From a bacterium (lineage in GTDB: Bacteria > Chloroflexota > Dormibacteria > UBA8260 > Bog-877): a DNA stretch of 14,337 bases. The first letter of the stretch is position 1; each line of letters starts with the position of its first letter. The stretch lies in the NCBI GenBank assembly GCA_021791455.1, contig JAJYWM010000072.1, forward strand, positions 1 through 14,337, in the 5' to 3' direction. Under the pieces are notes generated by a model. The model was not told the origin of the DNA, ran no database searches, and saw only the letters and a program-made list of their open reading frames with translations. A program made the position numbers and the translations under genes. Shown in pieces: positions 7,358 through 13,884 of the stretch.

Positions 7358-8458
7358 TCAGTTCTCCTCCACTTGCTCAATCTGGTTGGTCAACGGCGGG
7401 ATCCCGGACGGATGTGCCTGGTCACGAGGTTGCGAGTTGGGCCGAGGAGGGGGCCCGGTGCTTCCGCGCACCACCATCTCCACCGGCATGAGCCCTGGCT
7501 GAGGGACCGCCCCATCGGCCCCCAGGGACCCGATCAAGAGCTCGACTGCGGCCCTCGCCAGGGCGGCCAGAGGCTGACGCACGGTCGTGAGCGTCGGCAC
7601 CGCATACCGGCCCAGCTCGATGTCGTCGAACCCCACCACGGAGACGTCGGCGGGGACCTCGAGCCCCCGCTCTCGGAGGGCCGCGATCGCCCCCAGCGCC
7701 ATGAGGTCGTTGGCCACCGCCAGCGCGGTCACCCCCAGGGCGCGCCCCAGAAGCTTCTTGGCCCCATCGTAGCCAGAGGCTTCGCTGAAGTCTCCGGCCA
7801 CCTCCCAGCGGGGATCTGGCGCCAGCCCGCTCTGACGCAGCGCCTCGCGGTGCCCCTCCAGCCGCTCCCGAGCGACCGACAGGTTCAGGGGCCCGGAGAC
7901 GTACCCTATCCGCCGGTGCCCCATCGAGGTCAGGTGTAGGGTTGCCAATAGCCCGCCCTGACGGTGGTCAGCCTGGACCGAGAGGATCTCCGGAGCGGCC
8001 GACGGCCGGTCGAGGGCGACGAAGCGCATGCCGCCTTGGAGGTACTGCCGGACCAGATCGGTGGAGATGCCAAGGCCCATGGTCAGGACTCCCTCGATCC
8101 TGCGGCTGGCCAGGATCTCCAGGTACTCGAGCTCGACCTCCGGCGATCCCCCCGTGTTGCACAACAGGAGGGTCCTCCCGTGCTGATGGGCCAGCAGTTG
8201 GATCTCCCTGACCAGTGCAGGAAAGAACGGGTTGGCGATGTCCGGGAGCATCAGCCCGATGGAGTCGCTGCGGCGAACGGTGAGGCTGCGGGCCAGATGG
8301 TTGGGTCGATAGCCCATGGTGCCGGCGGCCTCGCGGATGCGGCGAACTGTGTCCGGACTGATCTGCCCGCTCCCGCTCAGAGCCCTGGAGACCGTGGACG
8401 CCGAGAACCCGGTCGCCCGGGCCAGATCGTAGATAGTGGTTCCACTACCGCCTCTCAT
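7358..8458 (-). CDS. LacI-family transcriptional regulator
   Basis: The 366-residue product has the LacI architecture. An N-terminal helix-turn-helix (TIYDLARATGFSASTVSRAL at residues 8-27) is followed by the hinge helix region (NHLARSLTVRRSDSIGLMLPDI, about 53-74) and a periplasmic-binding-protein-like effector domain to the C-terminus. ATG at 8458 is preceded by a G-rich ribosome site (GGGGGGA). It is the first gene of the minus-strand operon, one base ahead of the permease start. Two operator-like palindromes of LacI type lie directly in its own leader, so autoregulation of the whole operon is likely. The effector is probably a nucleoside or its breakdown product, inferred from the operon content. 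The last 30 residues are low-complexity and rich in Pro, Gln and Asn. Confidence 0.95.
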   Translation of the reverse strand: MRGGSGTTIYDLARATGFSASTVSRALSGSGQISPDTVRRIREAAGTMGYRPNHLARSLTVRRSDSIGLMLPDIANPFFPALVREIQLLAHQHGRTLLLCNTGGSPEVELEYLEILASRRIEGVLTMGLGISTDLVRQYLQGGMRFVALDRPSAAPEILSVQADHRQGGLLATLHLTSMGHRRIGYVSGPLNLSVARERLEGHREALRQSGLAPDPRWEVAGDFSEASGYDGAKKLLGRALGVTALAVANDLMALGAIAALRERGLEVPADVSVVGFDDIELGRYAVPTLTTVRQPLAALARAAVELLIGSLGADGAVPQPGLMPVEMVVRGSTGPPPRPNSQPRDQAHPSGIPPLTNQIEQVEEN

Positions 8459-8468
8459 CCGTCCCCCC

Positions 8469-8492
8469 CAACCGGTTGCCGCAACCGGTTGC
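8469..8492. promoter_or_regulatory. Tandem LacI-type operators
   Basis: Two palindromes with the core AACCGGTT sit side by side: CAACCGGTTG (8469-8478) and the perfect 12-mer GCAACCGGTTGC (8481-8492). Their centres are 13 bases apart. A CG-centred palindrome of this form is the known target type of LacI/PurR-like repressors. The pair lies between the predicted transcription start (about 8503) and the regulator's start codon at 8458, where a bound repressor would block elongation or initiation. Confidence 0.8.
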
Positions 8493-8509
8493 TGTTAGCT
8501 ATGCCGGGG

Positions 8510-8538
8510 ATGCTAGAGGTCAAACGTCAGCCTGTCAA
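8510..8538 (-). promoter_or_regulatory. Promoter of the LacI-permease-nucleosidase operon
   Basis: On the minus strand TTGACA (8538-8533) is separated by exactly 17 bases from TAGCAT (8515-8510). This is a near-consensus housekeeping promoter giving a start near 8503. The tandem LacI operators begin about 10 bases downstream of that start. Confidence 0.7.
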
Positions 8539-8723
8539 GCCCCCTTGAGGCGCTCTCGCGCACGAAGATCTCGCGCCCAGGCCGCGGCTCGAGCCCCGGT
8601 TCCAGATGGCCCTGATCGGGCTCCGCGAGGGGGCCGGCCATGGGAGTCCAGGGGGTTGCGACGCGGCGGTCAAAGCGTGCCGCCGACCAGCCGTGGGCCC
8701 GGGGAGTGACTAGGAGAGAGCCC

Positions 8724-9545
8724 TCAGATTCCGACGGGGTGCCAGACCGTCTTGAGCTCGGTCATGTCCAGCGCCAGCCTCGGCTGCAGTGGCACCTCCG
8801 AAGCTTGGAGAGGCAGCACCCTGGTCACTGCCTCGGAGGCCGCTTCGGCCAGGCTCCGCCACTCATGCTCCTGGCATCCGCAGCAGTCGATAAGGCTGAT
8901 GTCCCTGTGCGACCCGACCCAGGGGAGAATCTCCTCAGCCAGGCCACTCAGCAGGTTGACGGTTCCCCTGGGGACATCCCCGGTCTGCAGCGCCTCGGCT
9001 AGAAGCAGGCCGGGCAAAGGGGCGGACCGTGACACCAGAGCGACCGCTGTATTTCCGGAGCAGATCGCGGCGGCGAGGTGGGTGACCAGGGGTGACAGTG
9101 GCCTGCGCTCCCCCGCCACCAGGAACACGACACCACTGGGTTGTGGCATGCTGAAGTTGAAATAGGGTCCCGCCACCCCGTTGACGCTACCCCCCAACTG
9201 GGTGATCTTGTCGGCCAGGCCGGCGAAGAAGACGAGGGCATCGAGAGCGGCATCCAACTCCAGGTTGGCCCCGCGGCCGCCCCCGAGCGCCCGGCCGAAC
9301 TCCCCCCGGCTGGCCTCCATCATCTCCGCCACCCGGTAGAGCACCTGGCCGCGGTTGTAGGCCGTGCGAGCGGCCCAGCCCGGCTGAGCTGAGCGGGCGG
9401 CCCTGACCGCGTCGCGCAGGTCCTTGCGCGACGCCCTGGGAACGTTGGACCGGCCATCCGGCTGGTACACGCGGCCGGACTCCGAGCGCACGAAGGCGCC
9501 GTCCAAGTAGAGCTTGGGGGTCTTGAGCACGACTGGGATGGTCAT
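8724..9545 (-). CDS. Truncated, non-catalytic aldehyde dehydrogenase paralogue
   Basis: The 273-residue product aligns to only the N-terminal NAD-binding half of aldehyde dehydrogenases. Landmarks are KLYLDGAFVRSESGRVY at 11-27, the ICSGNTAVALV block at 161-171, and VNLLSGLAEE at 196-205, matching 'GNTVVLKP' and 'VNIVTG.GEE' of full-length enzymes. Key residues are gone: PWNFP is replaced by AGERRP, the cofactor lysine position is Leu170, and the FTGS equivalent reads DCCG. The whole catalytic domain with the nucleophilic Cys is absent, and the protein ends in TVWHPVGI. ATG at 9545 overlaps the stop of the full-length enzyme as ATGA, so the two are translationally coupled. An accessory or structural subunit is more likely than a pseudogene, because the frame is open and neatly coupled. 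A longer open frame upstream is merely antisense-free overlap with the neighbour's gene. Confidence 0.85.
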   Translation of the reverse strand: MTIPVVLKTPKLYLDGAFVRSESGRVYQPDGRSNVPRASRKDLRDAVRAARSAQPGWAARTAYNRGQVLYRVAEMMEASRGEFGRALGGGRGANLELDAALDALVFFAGLADKITQLGGSVNGVAGPYFNFSMPQPSGVVFLVAGERRPLSPLVTHLAAAICSGNTAVALVSRSAPLPGLLLAEALQTGDVPRGTVNLLSGLAEEILPWVGSHRDISLIDCCGCQEHEWRSLAEAASEAVTRVLPLQASEVPLQPRLALDMTELKTVWHPVGI

Positions 9546-11068
9546 GAGAACTCCAAGTACTCTCGCAATCCCTGCACCCCCCCCTCGCGGCCGAAGCCGG
9601 ACTCGCCGAACCCCCCGAAGGGGGAGGCCGCGTCGAACTGGTTGTAGGTGTTGGCCCACACGACTCCCGCCCGCATCCGCTCCGACATCCAGAGGATGCG
9701 CGATCCCTTGGTGGTCCAGACCCCGGCGGAGAGCCCGTAGCGAGTGTTGTTGGCGCGAGCCACGGCCTCGGCCGCCGTGCGAAAGGTGAGCACCGCCAAA
9801 ACTGGGCCGAAGATCTCCTCTTGGGCGATGCGATGGGCAGGGGCGACCCCAGTGAAGACGGTCGGGGGAAACCAGAATCCCCGCTCGGGCAGGCTGCACG
9901 CCGGCTGATAGATGTGGGCGCCCTCGGCCACCCCTGAGGCCACCAGCTCCTCGATCCTCTCCAGCTGGGGGCGGGAGTTGATCGCGCCGATATCGGTGTT
10001 CTTGTCCAGGGGGTCGCCCAGCCGGAGGCGGCTCATGCGCAGCCGAAGCCGTCGCAGGAAGGGCTCGGCGATGGATTCCTGCAAGAGCAATCTGCTCCCC
10101 GCACAGCACACGTGTCCCTGGTTGAAAAAGATCCCGTTGACGACTCCCTCCACGGCCTGATCCAGCGGTGCGTCGTCGAACACGACGTGCGCCGCCTTGC
10201 CTCCGAGCTCCAGGGAGAGCCTCTTCCCCGAGCCGGCCAGGGCCTGCTGAATCCCCTTACCCACGGCGGTTGAACCGGTGAAGGCGATCTTCGCCACCTC
10301 CGGATGGCGGACCAGCGCGGCGCCGGTCTCGGGGCCACCCGTGACGATGTTCACAACGCCGTCGGGCAGCCCCGCCTGAGAGCAAATCTGGGCGAACAGG
10401 AGAGCCGTGAGGGGGGTCGTCTCCGCCGGCTTGAGCACGACCGTGTTCCCGGTGGCGAGCGCCGGAGCGATCTTCCAGGACAGCATCAGCAGCGGGAAGT
10501 TCCACGGGATGATGGCTCCCACCACCCCCAGGGAACGGCCCCTGCCGGTCGCGAAGGCGAACTCGAGCTTGTCCGCCCAACCCGCGTGGTAGAAGAGGTG
10601 CTGAGCGGCCGTCGGCACGTCGAAGTCGCGCGACTCCCGGATCGGCTTGCCACCGTCCAGGGTCTCCAACACCGCCAGCTCGCGGGCTCTCTCCTGCACG
10701 ATCCGGGCGATCCGGAAAAGGTGGCGGGCGCGATGCGATCCCGGCAGCCGCGACCAGCTCGGATACGCCGCCAGCGCCGCCTGGACCGCGCGGTCCACAT
10801 CCGCCGCGTCCGCATCCGCGACTTCGGCTAGCGGCTCCTCCGTTGCGGGATTCAGGGTGGTGAGATGCCTCCCCGAGAGCGGAGCCAGCTGGCGGCCCCC
10901 TATGAACAGGTCATACCGGTCCGCGATCGTCACATGGTCGGTCGACTCCGGCGCCGCCACGTAGGAGAAGTCACCGAGCGGAAAATCCCGCGGGGCCCGG
11001 TCGGGTTCCGCCAGGTTTGCCCTGACGTCAGGCTTCGCTGAAATCTTCGGGGGACTGGTAGCCACCAC
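9542..11068 (-). CDS. NAD(P)-dependent aldehyde dehydrogenase
   Basis: This 508-residue enzyme oxidises an aldehyde to the acid. All catalytic parts are visible: PWNFP at 188-192 (Asn190 of the oxyanion hole), LKPAE at 212-216 (cofactor Lys213), FTGSTAVG at 263-270, ELGGK at 287-291 (general base Glu287), and NQGHVCCAGSR at 316-326, where Cys321 aligns with the catalytic cysteine. The N-terminus is about 35-40 residues longer than in most family members. Two GTG codons in a row (11068, 11065) follow AAGGAG; the second has the better 7-base spacing. The gene overlaps the end of deoC by about 40 bases. That coupling makes acetaldehyde, the product of DeoC, the obvious substrate, though this is inference. 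Confidence 0.95.
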   Translation of the reverse strand: MVATSPPKISAKPDVRANLAEPDRAPRDFPLGDFSYVAAPESTDHVTIADRYDLFIGGRQLAPLSGRHLTTLNPATEEPLAEVADADAADVDRAVQAALAAYPSWSRLPGSHRARHLFRIARIVQERARELAVLETLDGGKPIRESRDFDVPTAAQHLFYHAGWADKLEFAFATGRGRSLGVVGAIIPWNFPLLMLSWKIAPALATGNTVVLKPAETTPLTALLFAQICSQAGLPDGVVNIVTGGPETGAALVRHPEVAKIAFTGSTAVGKGIQQALAGSGKRLSLELGGKAAHVVFDDAPLDQAVEGVVNGIFFNQGHVCCAGSRLLLQESIAEPFLRRLRLRMSRLRLGDPLDKNTDIGAINSRPQLERIEELVASGVAEGAHIYQPACSLPERGFWFPPTVFTGVAPAHRIAQEEIFGPVLAVLTFRTAAEAVARANNTRYGLSAGVWTTKGSRILWMSERMRAGVVWANTYNQFDAASPFGGFGESGFGREGGVQGLREYLEFS

Positions 11069-11948
11069 TGCGCTCCTTGTACAGCTGCATCAGAACGTCG
11101 TTCAAGAGTGAGGATGCGCCCAGCCGGAACCTGGCCGGGCTGAGCCATTGGGATCCCAGGATCTCATTCACCGCCACCAGATAGCTGATGGCCTGCTTTG
11201 AGGTCCGGATCCCCCCCGCCGGCTTGAAGCCCACCTCGCGGCCGGTGGCCCAGGCGAAGTCGCGAATGGCCTCCAGCATCACCACGGCCACCGGCAGCGT
11301 CGCCGCCGGCTGGATCTTCCCGGTCGAGGTCTTGATGAAGTCGGCGCCGGCCTCCATGGCGAGCCAGCTCGCCCTCCTTACCTGGTCCATGCCGCCCAGC
11401 TCCCCGGTCTCCAGGATCACCTTGAGGTGCCGGTCGCCGACCGCCTCCTTGACCGCCTCTATCTCGGCCCTCACCTCGCGATACCGGCCTTCGAGGAAGG
11501 CTCCCCGATCGATGACCATGTCAATCTCCTGGGCCGTCGCGGCCGCCTCCCGGGCCTCGTCGATCTTTACCTGCCGGGGCACCTGGCCGCTGGGGAAGCC
11601 GGTGGCCACGGCCGCCACGTGCACACCACTGCCTCTCAGAAGCCTGGCCGCCGCCGGTGCCTGGGCCGGGTAGACGCAGACGGCGGCAACCCGGGGCACG
11701 GAGGGATCCCCCGGGGCCGGGTGCATCGCCTTGGCACAGAGGATCGCCACCCGACCGGTGGTGTCCGACCCCTCCAGGGTGGTGAGGTCGGTGCACGCGA
11801 TGGCAAGGTTGAGGGCGAGCACCTTGGAGTGGCGCTTGATGGACCGGCTGGCCAGCAGCCGGGCCCTAGCCTCAACTCCAACCACGTCCAGCGATGCGAC
11901 CGGGTCCTTGCAGACGGTGGGGCTAACGCTCGCGCTGGAGGTCTGCAT
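11028..11948 (-). CDS. deoC: Deoxyribose-phosphate aldolase
   Basis: The enzyme splits 2-deoxyribose 5-phosphate into glyceraldehyde 3-phosphate and acetaldehyde in the cytosol. The 306-residue product contains DLTTLEG at 54-60, CVYPAQ at 91-96, ATGFPSGQ at 115-122, EIDMVIDRGAFLEG at 141-154 (catalytic Asp143), LKVILETGEL at 175-184, FIKTSTGK at 204-211 with Schiff-base Lys206, and GFKPAGGIRT with the second active-site lysine. The length is that of the longer bacterial DeoC type. ATG at 11948 has only a weak GGCGG upstream, and a CATAAT box (11963-11958) stands 10 bases before it, so the leader may be very short. It heads the leftward unit with two aldehyde dehydrogenase genes and is divergent from cdd-deoA. 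Confidence 0.97.
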   Translation of the reverse strand: MQTSSASVSPTVCKDPVASLDVVGVEARARLLASRSIKRHSKVLALNLAIACTDLTTLEGSDTTGRVAILCAKAMHPAPGDPSVPRVAAVCVYPAQAPAAARLLRGSGVHVAAVATGFPSGQVPRQVKIDEAREAAATAQEIDMVIDRGAFLEGRYREVRAEIEAVKEAVGDRHLKVILETGELGGMDQVRRASWLAMEAGADFIKTSTGKIQPAATLPVAVVMLEAIRDFAWATGREVGFKPAGGIRTSKQAISYLVAVNEILGSQWLSPARFRLGASSLLNDVLMQLYKERSGGYQSPEDFSEA

Positions 11949-12088
11949 CTGCCGCCAATTATGAGGTGAGCCACGGGGGGTTGGGCGTGAGGCCGGCGGC
12001 GCCGGTCCGTCGGGAGCGGGAAGCCGCCCCTTACCATGGCTGCAATTCGGGTCCCCGGGTGACCTTCAGGTTGTGCGGAGGTGCGGGA
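11949..12088. promoter_or_regulatory. Divergent control region between deoC and cdd units
   Basis: These 140 bases must hold the start signals for both units. On the minus strand CATAAT (11963-11958) is a good -10 candidate for deoC, without a clear -35. On the plus strand TACCAT (12032-12037) is a weak -10 candidate for cdd. An imperfect palindrome GGTCCCCGGGTGACC lies at 12050-12064. I find no copy of the AACCGGTT operator seen upstream of the LacI gene, so this pair of units may be controlled differently. Confidence 0.4.
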
Positions 12089-12505
12089 TTGACACAGGAA
12101 CATCTGATCGATTGGCAGGCGCTGCGGGCCGAGGCTCAGGCGGTAGCCCGGCGCGCCTATGCGCCCTGGTCTAACCTCCACGTCGGCGCCGCGGGGCTGA
12201 CCGACCAGGGCTGGGTCGCCAGGGGCTGCAACGTGGAGAACGCCTCCTTCGGCCTCTCCCTGTGTGCCGAGTGCGGACTGGTGTCGGCACTGCGGGGAGG
12301 AGGCGCCCAACGGCTCCTGGCGGTGAGCGTCGTGACCGAGGACGGCAGGCCCCTCTCCCCCTGCGGGCGCTGCCGCCAGCTGCTCCTGGAGCATGGGGGT
12401 CCGGACCTTCCCCTGGACCAGGGCCCGGAGGCGGACCCGATCACTCTGGGCGAGCTCCTGCCCCTGGCCTTCGACACAGCCGAGCTGAGCGCGCGCCAAC
12501 CTTGA
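12089..12505 (+). CDS. cdd: Cytidine deaminase
   Basis: This zinc enzyme converts cytidine and deoxycytidine to uridine and deoxyuridine. With the start at TTG 12089 the product is 138 residues, the usual size of the small tetrameric type. It shows the substrate-binding GCNVENASFG block, the zinc/catalytic motif CAEC (Cys ligand, Glu proton shuttle) and the SPCGRCRQLL zinc motif. CAECGLVSAL instead of CAERxA is the form I associate with actinobacteria. GGAGGT stands 6 bases before the TTG, which decides the start over an in-frame GTG at 12059 and over longer open-frame starts. Its stop overlaps the deoA start as TTGA, so the two are coupled. It feeds uridine and deoxyuridine to DeoA. Confidence 0.95.
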   Translation: MTQEHLIDWQALRAEAQAVARRAYAPWSNLHVGAAGLTDQGWVARGCNVENASFGLSLCAECGLVSALRGGGAQRLLAVSVVTEDGRPLSPCGRCRQLLLEHGGPDLPLDQGPEADPITLGELLPLAFDTAELSARQP

Positions 12506-13806
12506 GCGGAGACGACCCTGCCGCCTTGGCCCTGGACTCCATCCTGGCCAAGAAGCAGGGGCAGGAGATCCCGGCTGACAGCATCGACCGGCTTATCCGG
12601 GGCTACCTCCAGGGCTCGGTGAGTGACGCTCAGATGGCCTCGCTGCTGATGGCCATCTGCTGGCGCGGCATGACTGCCGGGGAGATCGACGCCTGGACCG
12701 AGGCGATGATAGGCTCGGGGATCCGCCAGGACCTCTCCTCGCTCACGAGGCCCACCGTCGACAAGCATTCCACGGGCGGGGTCGGCGACAAGGTCTCCCT
12801 GATCCTGGCCCCCCTGGTGGCGGCCTGCGGGGCCGCCGTCCCTCAGCTCTCGGGCCGCGGGCTGGGACACACGGGCGGCACCCTTGACAAGATGGAGTCC
12901 ATCGCCGGCTGGCGCGCCGAGCTGGCCCCCTCCGAGATGCTGAGGATTTTGGACCAGGTCGGGTGCGTGATCTGTTCCGCCAGCCCCGAGCTGGCGCCCG
13001 CGGACCGGCTCCTTTACGCGCTGCGCGACTCCACCGGAACCGTGGAGTCGATTCCCCTGATAGCCAGCTCGATCATGTCCAAGAAGGTCGCCGAGGGGAC
13101 GCAGGCCCTCCTCCTGGACGTGAAGGTCGGTTCGGGCGCCTTCATGGCGACCCTGGGCGAGGCGCGCCGACTGGCCCAAACCATGATCCGCATCGGCTCC
13201 CAGCATGGGGTCAGGACCAGGGCGTTACTCACCGAGATGGGCACCCCTCTGGGGAGGGCTGTCGGCAACGCCGTCGAGGTCCAGGAGGCAGTCGAAGTGC
13301 TGATGGGTCAGGGGCCCCAGGACCTGCGCGACCTGGTCCTGAGGCAGGCCAGGGAGATGCTGGATCTGGCGGGGATCGACCGGGACCCGAGGCAAGCCCT
13401 CGACGATGGCGGCGCCTGGGATAGGTTCAGGGCCATGGTTCGGGCCCAGGGAGGAGATCCCGAAGCGCCCCTGCCCAGGGGACAACGGCTCCATATCGTC
13501 CGGGCAGAGGCCCAGGGGTTCATCACCAAGCTCGACGCCAGGGCTGTGGGGATGGCCGCGTGGAGGCTTGGGGCCGGCCGAGCCAGACCCGGCGACCGGG
13601 TCTCGGCAACAGCCGGGATCATGTGCCTGGCGACCGTGGGAGAGCCGGTTGAGCGCGGCCAGCCGGTTTTGGAACTGCTGGGAGACGACTCCCGGCTGGT
13701 CCCCCACGCGCTGGAGGCGCTGCTGGGGGCAATCGAGATCCAAAACCAAGCAGCGCCCCGGGGGCCAAAGGTTCTGGAGGTGGTGCCCCCATCCGAGGTT
13801 GCGTGA
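12502..13806 (+). CDS. deoA: Thymidine/pyrimidine-nucleoside phosphorylase
   Basis: The enzyme phosphorolyses thymidine, deoxyuridine or uridine to base plus (deoxy)ribose 1-phosphate. In 434 residues it has KHSTGGVGDK at 88-97 (phosphate site) and the family signature SGRGLGHTGGTLDKME at 117-132. VKVGSGAFM and a C-terminal alpha/beta domain with LDARAVG and AWRLGAGRA follow. The start is TTG at 12502, overlapping the cdd stop (TTGA) and giving the normal family length. A second in-frame TTG at 12526 is possible. No Shine-Dalgarno is evident, fitting coupling to cdd. Family members differ in uridine tolerance, and I cannot separate thymidine phosphorylase from the broader pyrimidine enzyme by eye. 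The second permease gene follows after 78 bases. Confidence 0.95.
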   Translation: MSGDDPAALALDSILAKKQGQEIPADSIDRLIRGYLQGSVSDAQMASLLMAICWRGMTAGEIDAWTEAMIGSGIRQDLSSLTRPTVDKHSTGGVGDKVSLILAPLVAACGAAVPQLSGRGLGHTGGTLDKMESIAGWRAELAPSEMLRILDQVGCVICSASPELAPADRLLYALRDSTGTVESIPLIASSIMSKKVAEGTQALLLDVKVGSGAFMATLGEARRLAQTMIRIGSQHGVRTRALLTEMGTPLGRAVGNAVEVQEAVEVLMGQGPQDLRDLVLRQAREMLDLAGIDRDPRQALDDGGAWDRFRAMVRAQGGDPEAPLPRGQRLHIVRAEAQGFITKLDARAVGMAAWRLGAGRARPGDRVSATAGIMCLATVGEPVERGQPVLELLGDDSRLVPHALEALLGAIEIQNQAAPRGPKVLEVVPPSEVA

Positions 13807-13884
13807 CTTGGGGCCAGGAACTACTCGCGCCTTCCCGATGGGGCTGACCGGCCCGAGGCGGCCGGCAGGGAGGCAGCAGCAAGG

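Noticed and set aside
8541..8723. Gap downstream of the aldehyde dehydrogenase unit, checked for a tRNA, small gene or operator
   Set aside because: A CTCGAGCC-like stretch recalls a T-loop but no cloverleaf forms. A 34-codon minus-strand frame from 8640 has no ribosome site and no known resemblance. No further AACCGGTT palindrome is present.
9546..10109. Upstream extension of the short aldehyde dehydrogenase paralogue to 461 codons
   Set aside because: The extra 188 codons are the full-length enzyme's gene in a different frame; family similarity begins at the ATG at 9545.
12157..13206. 349-codon minus-strand frame opposite cdd and deoA
   Set aside because: The opposite strand holds two well-conserved enzymes, and the frame has no recognisable domain or start signal.
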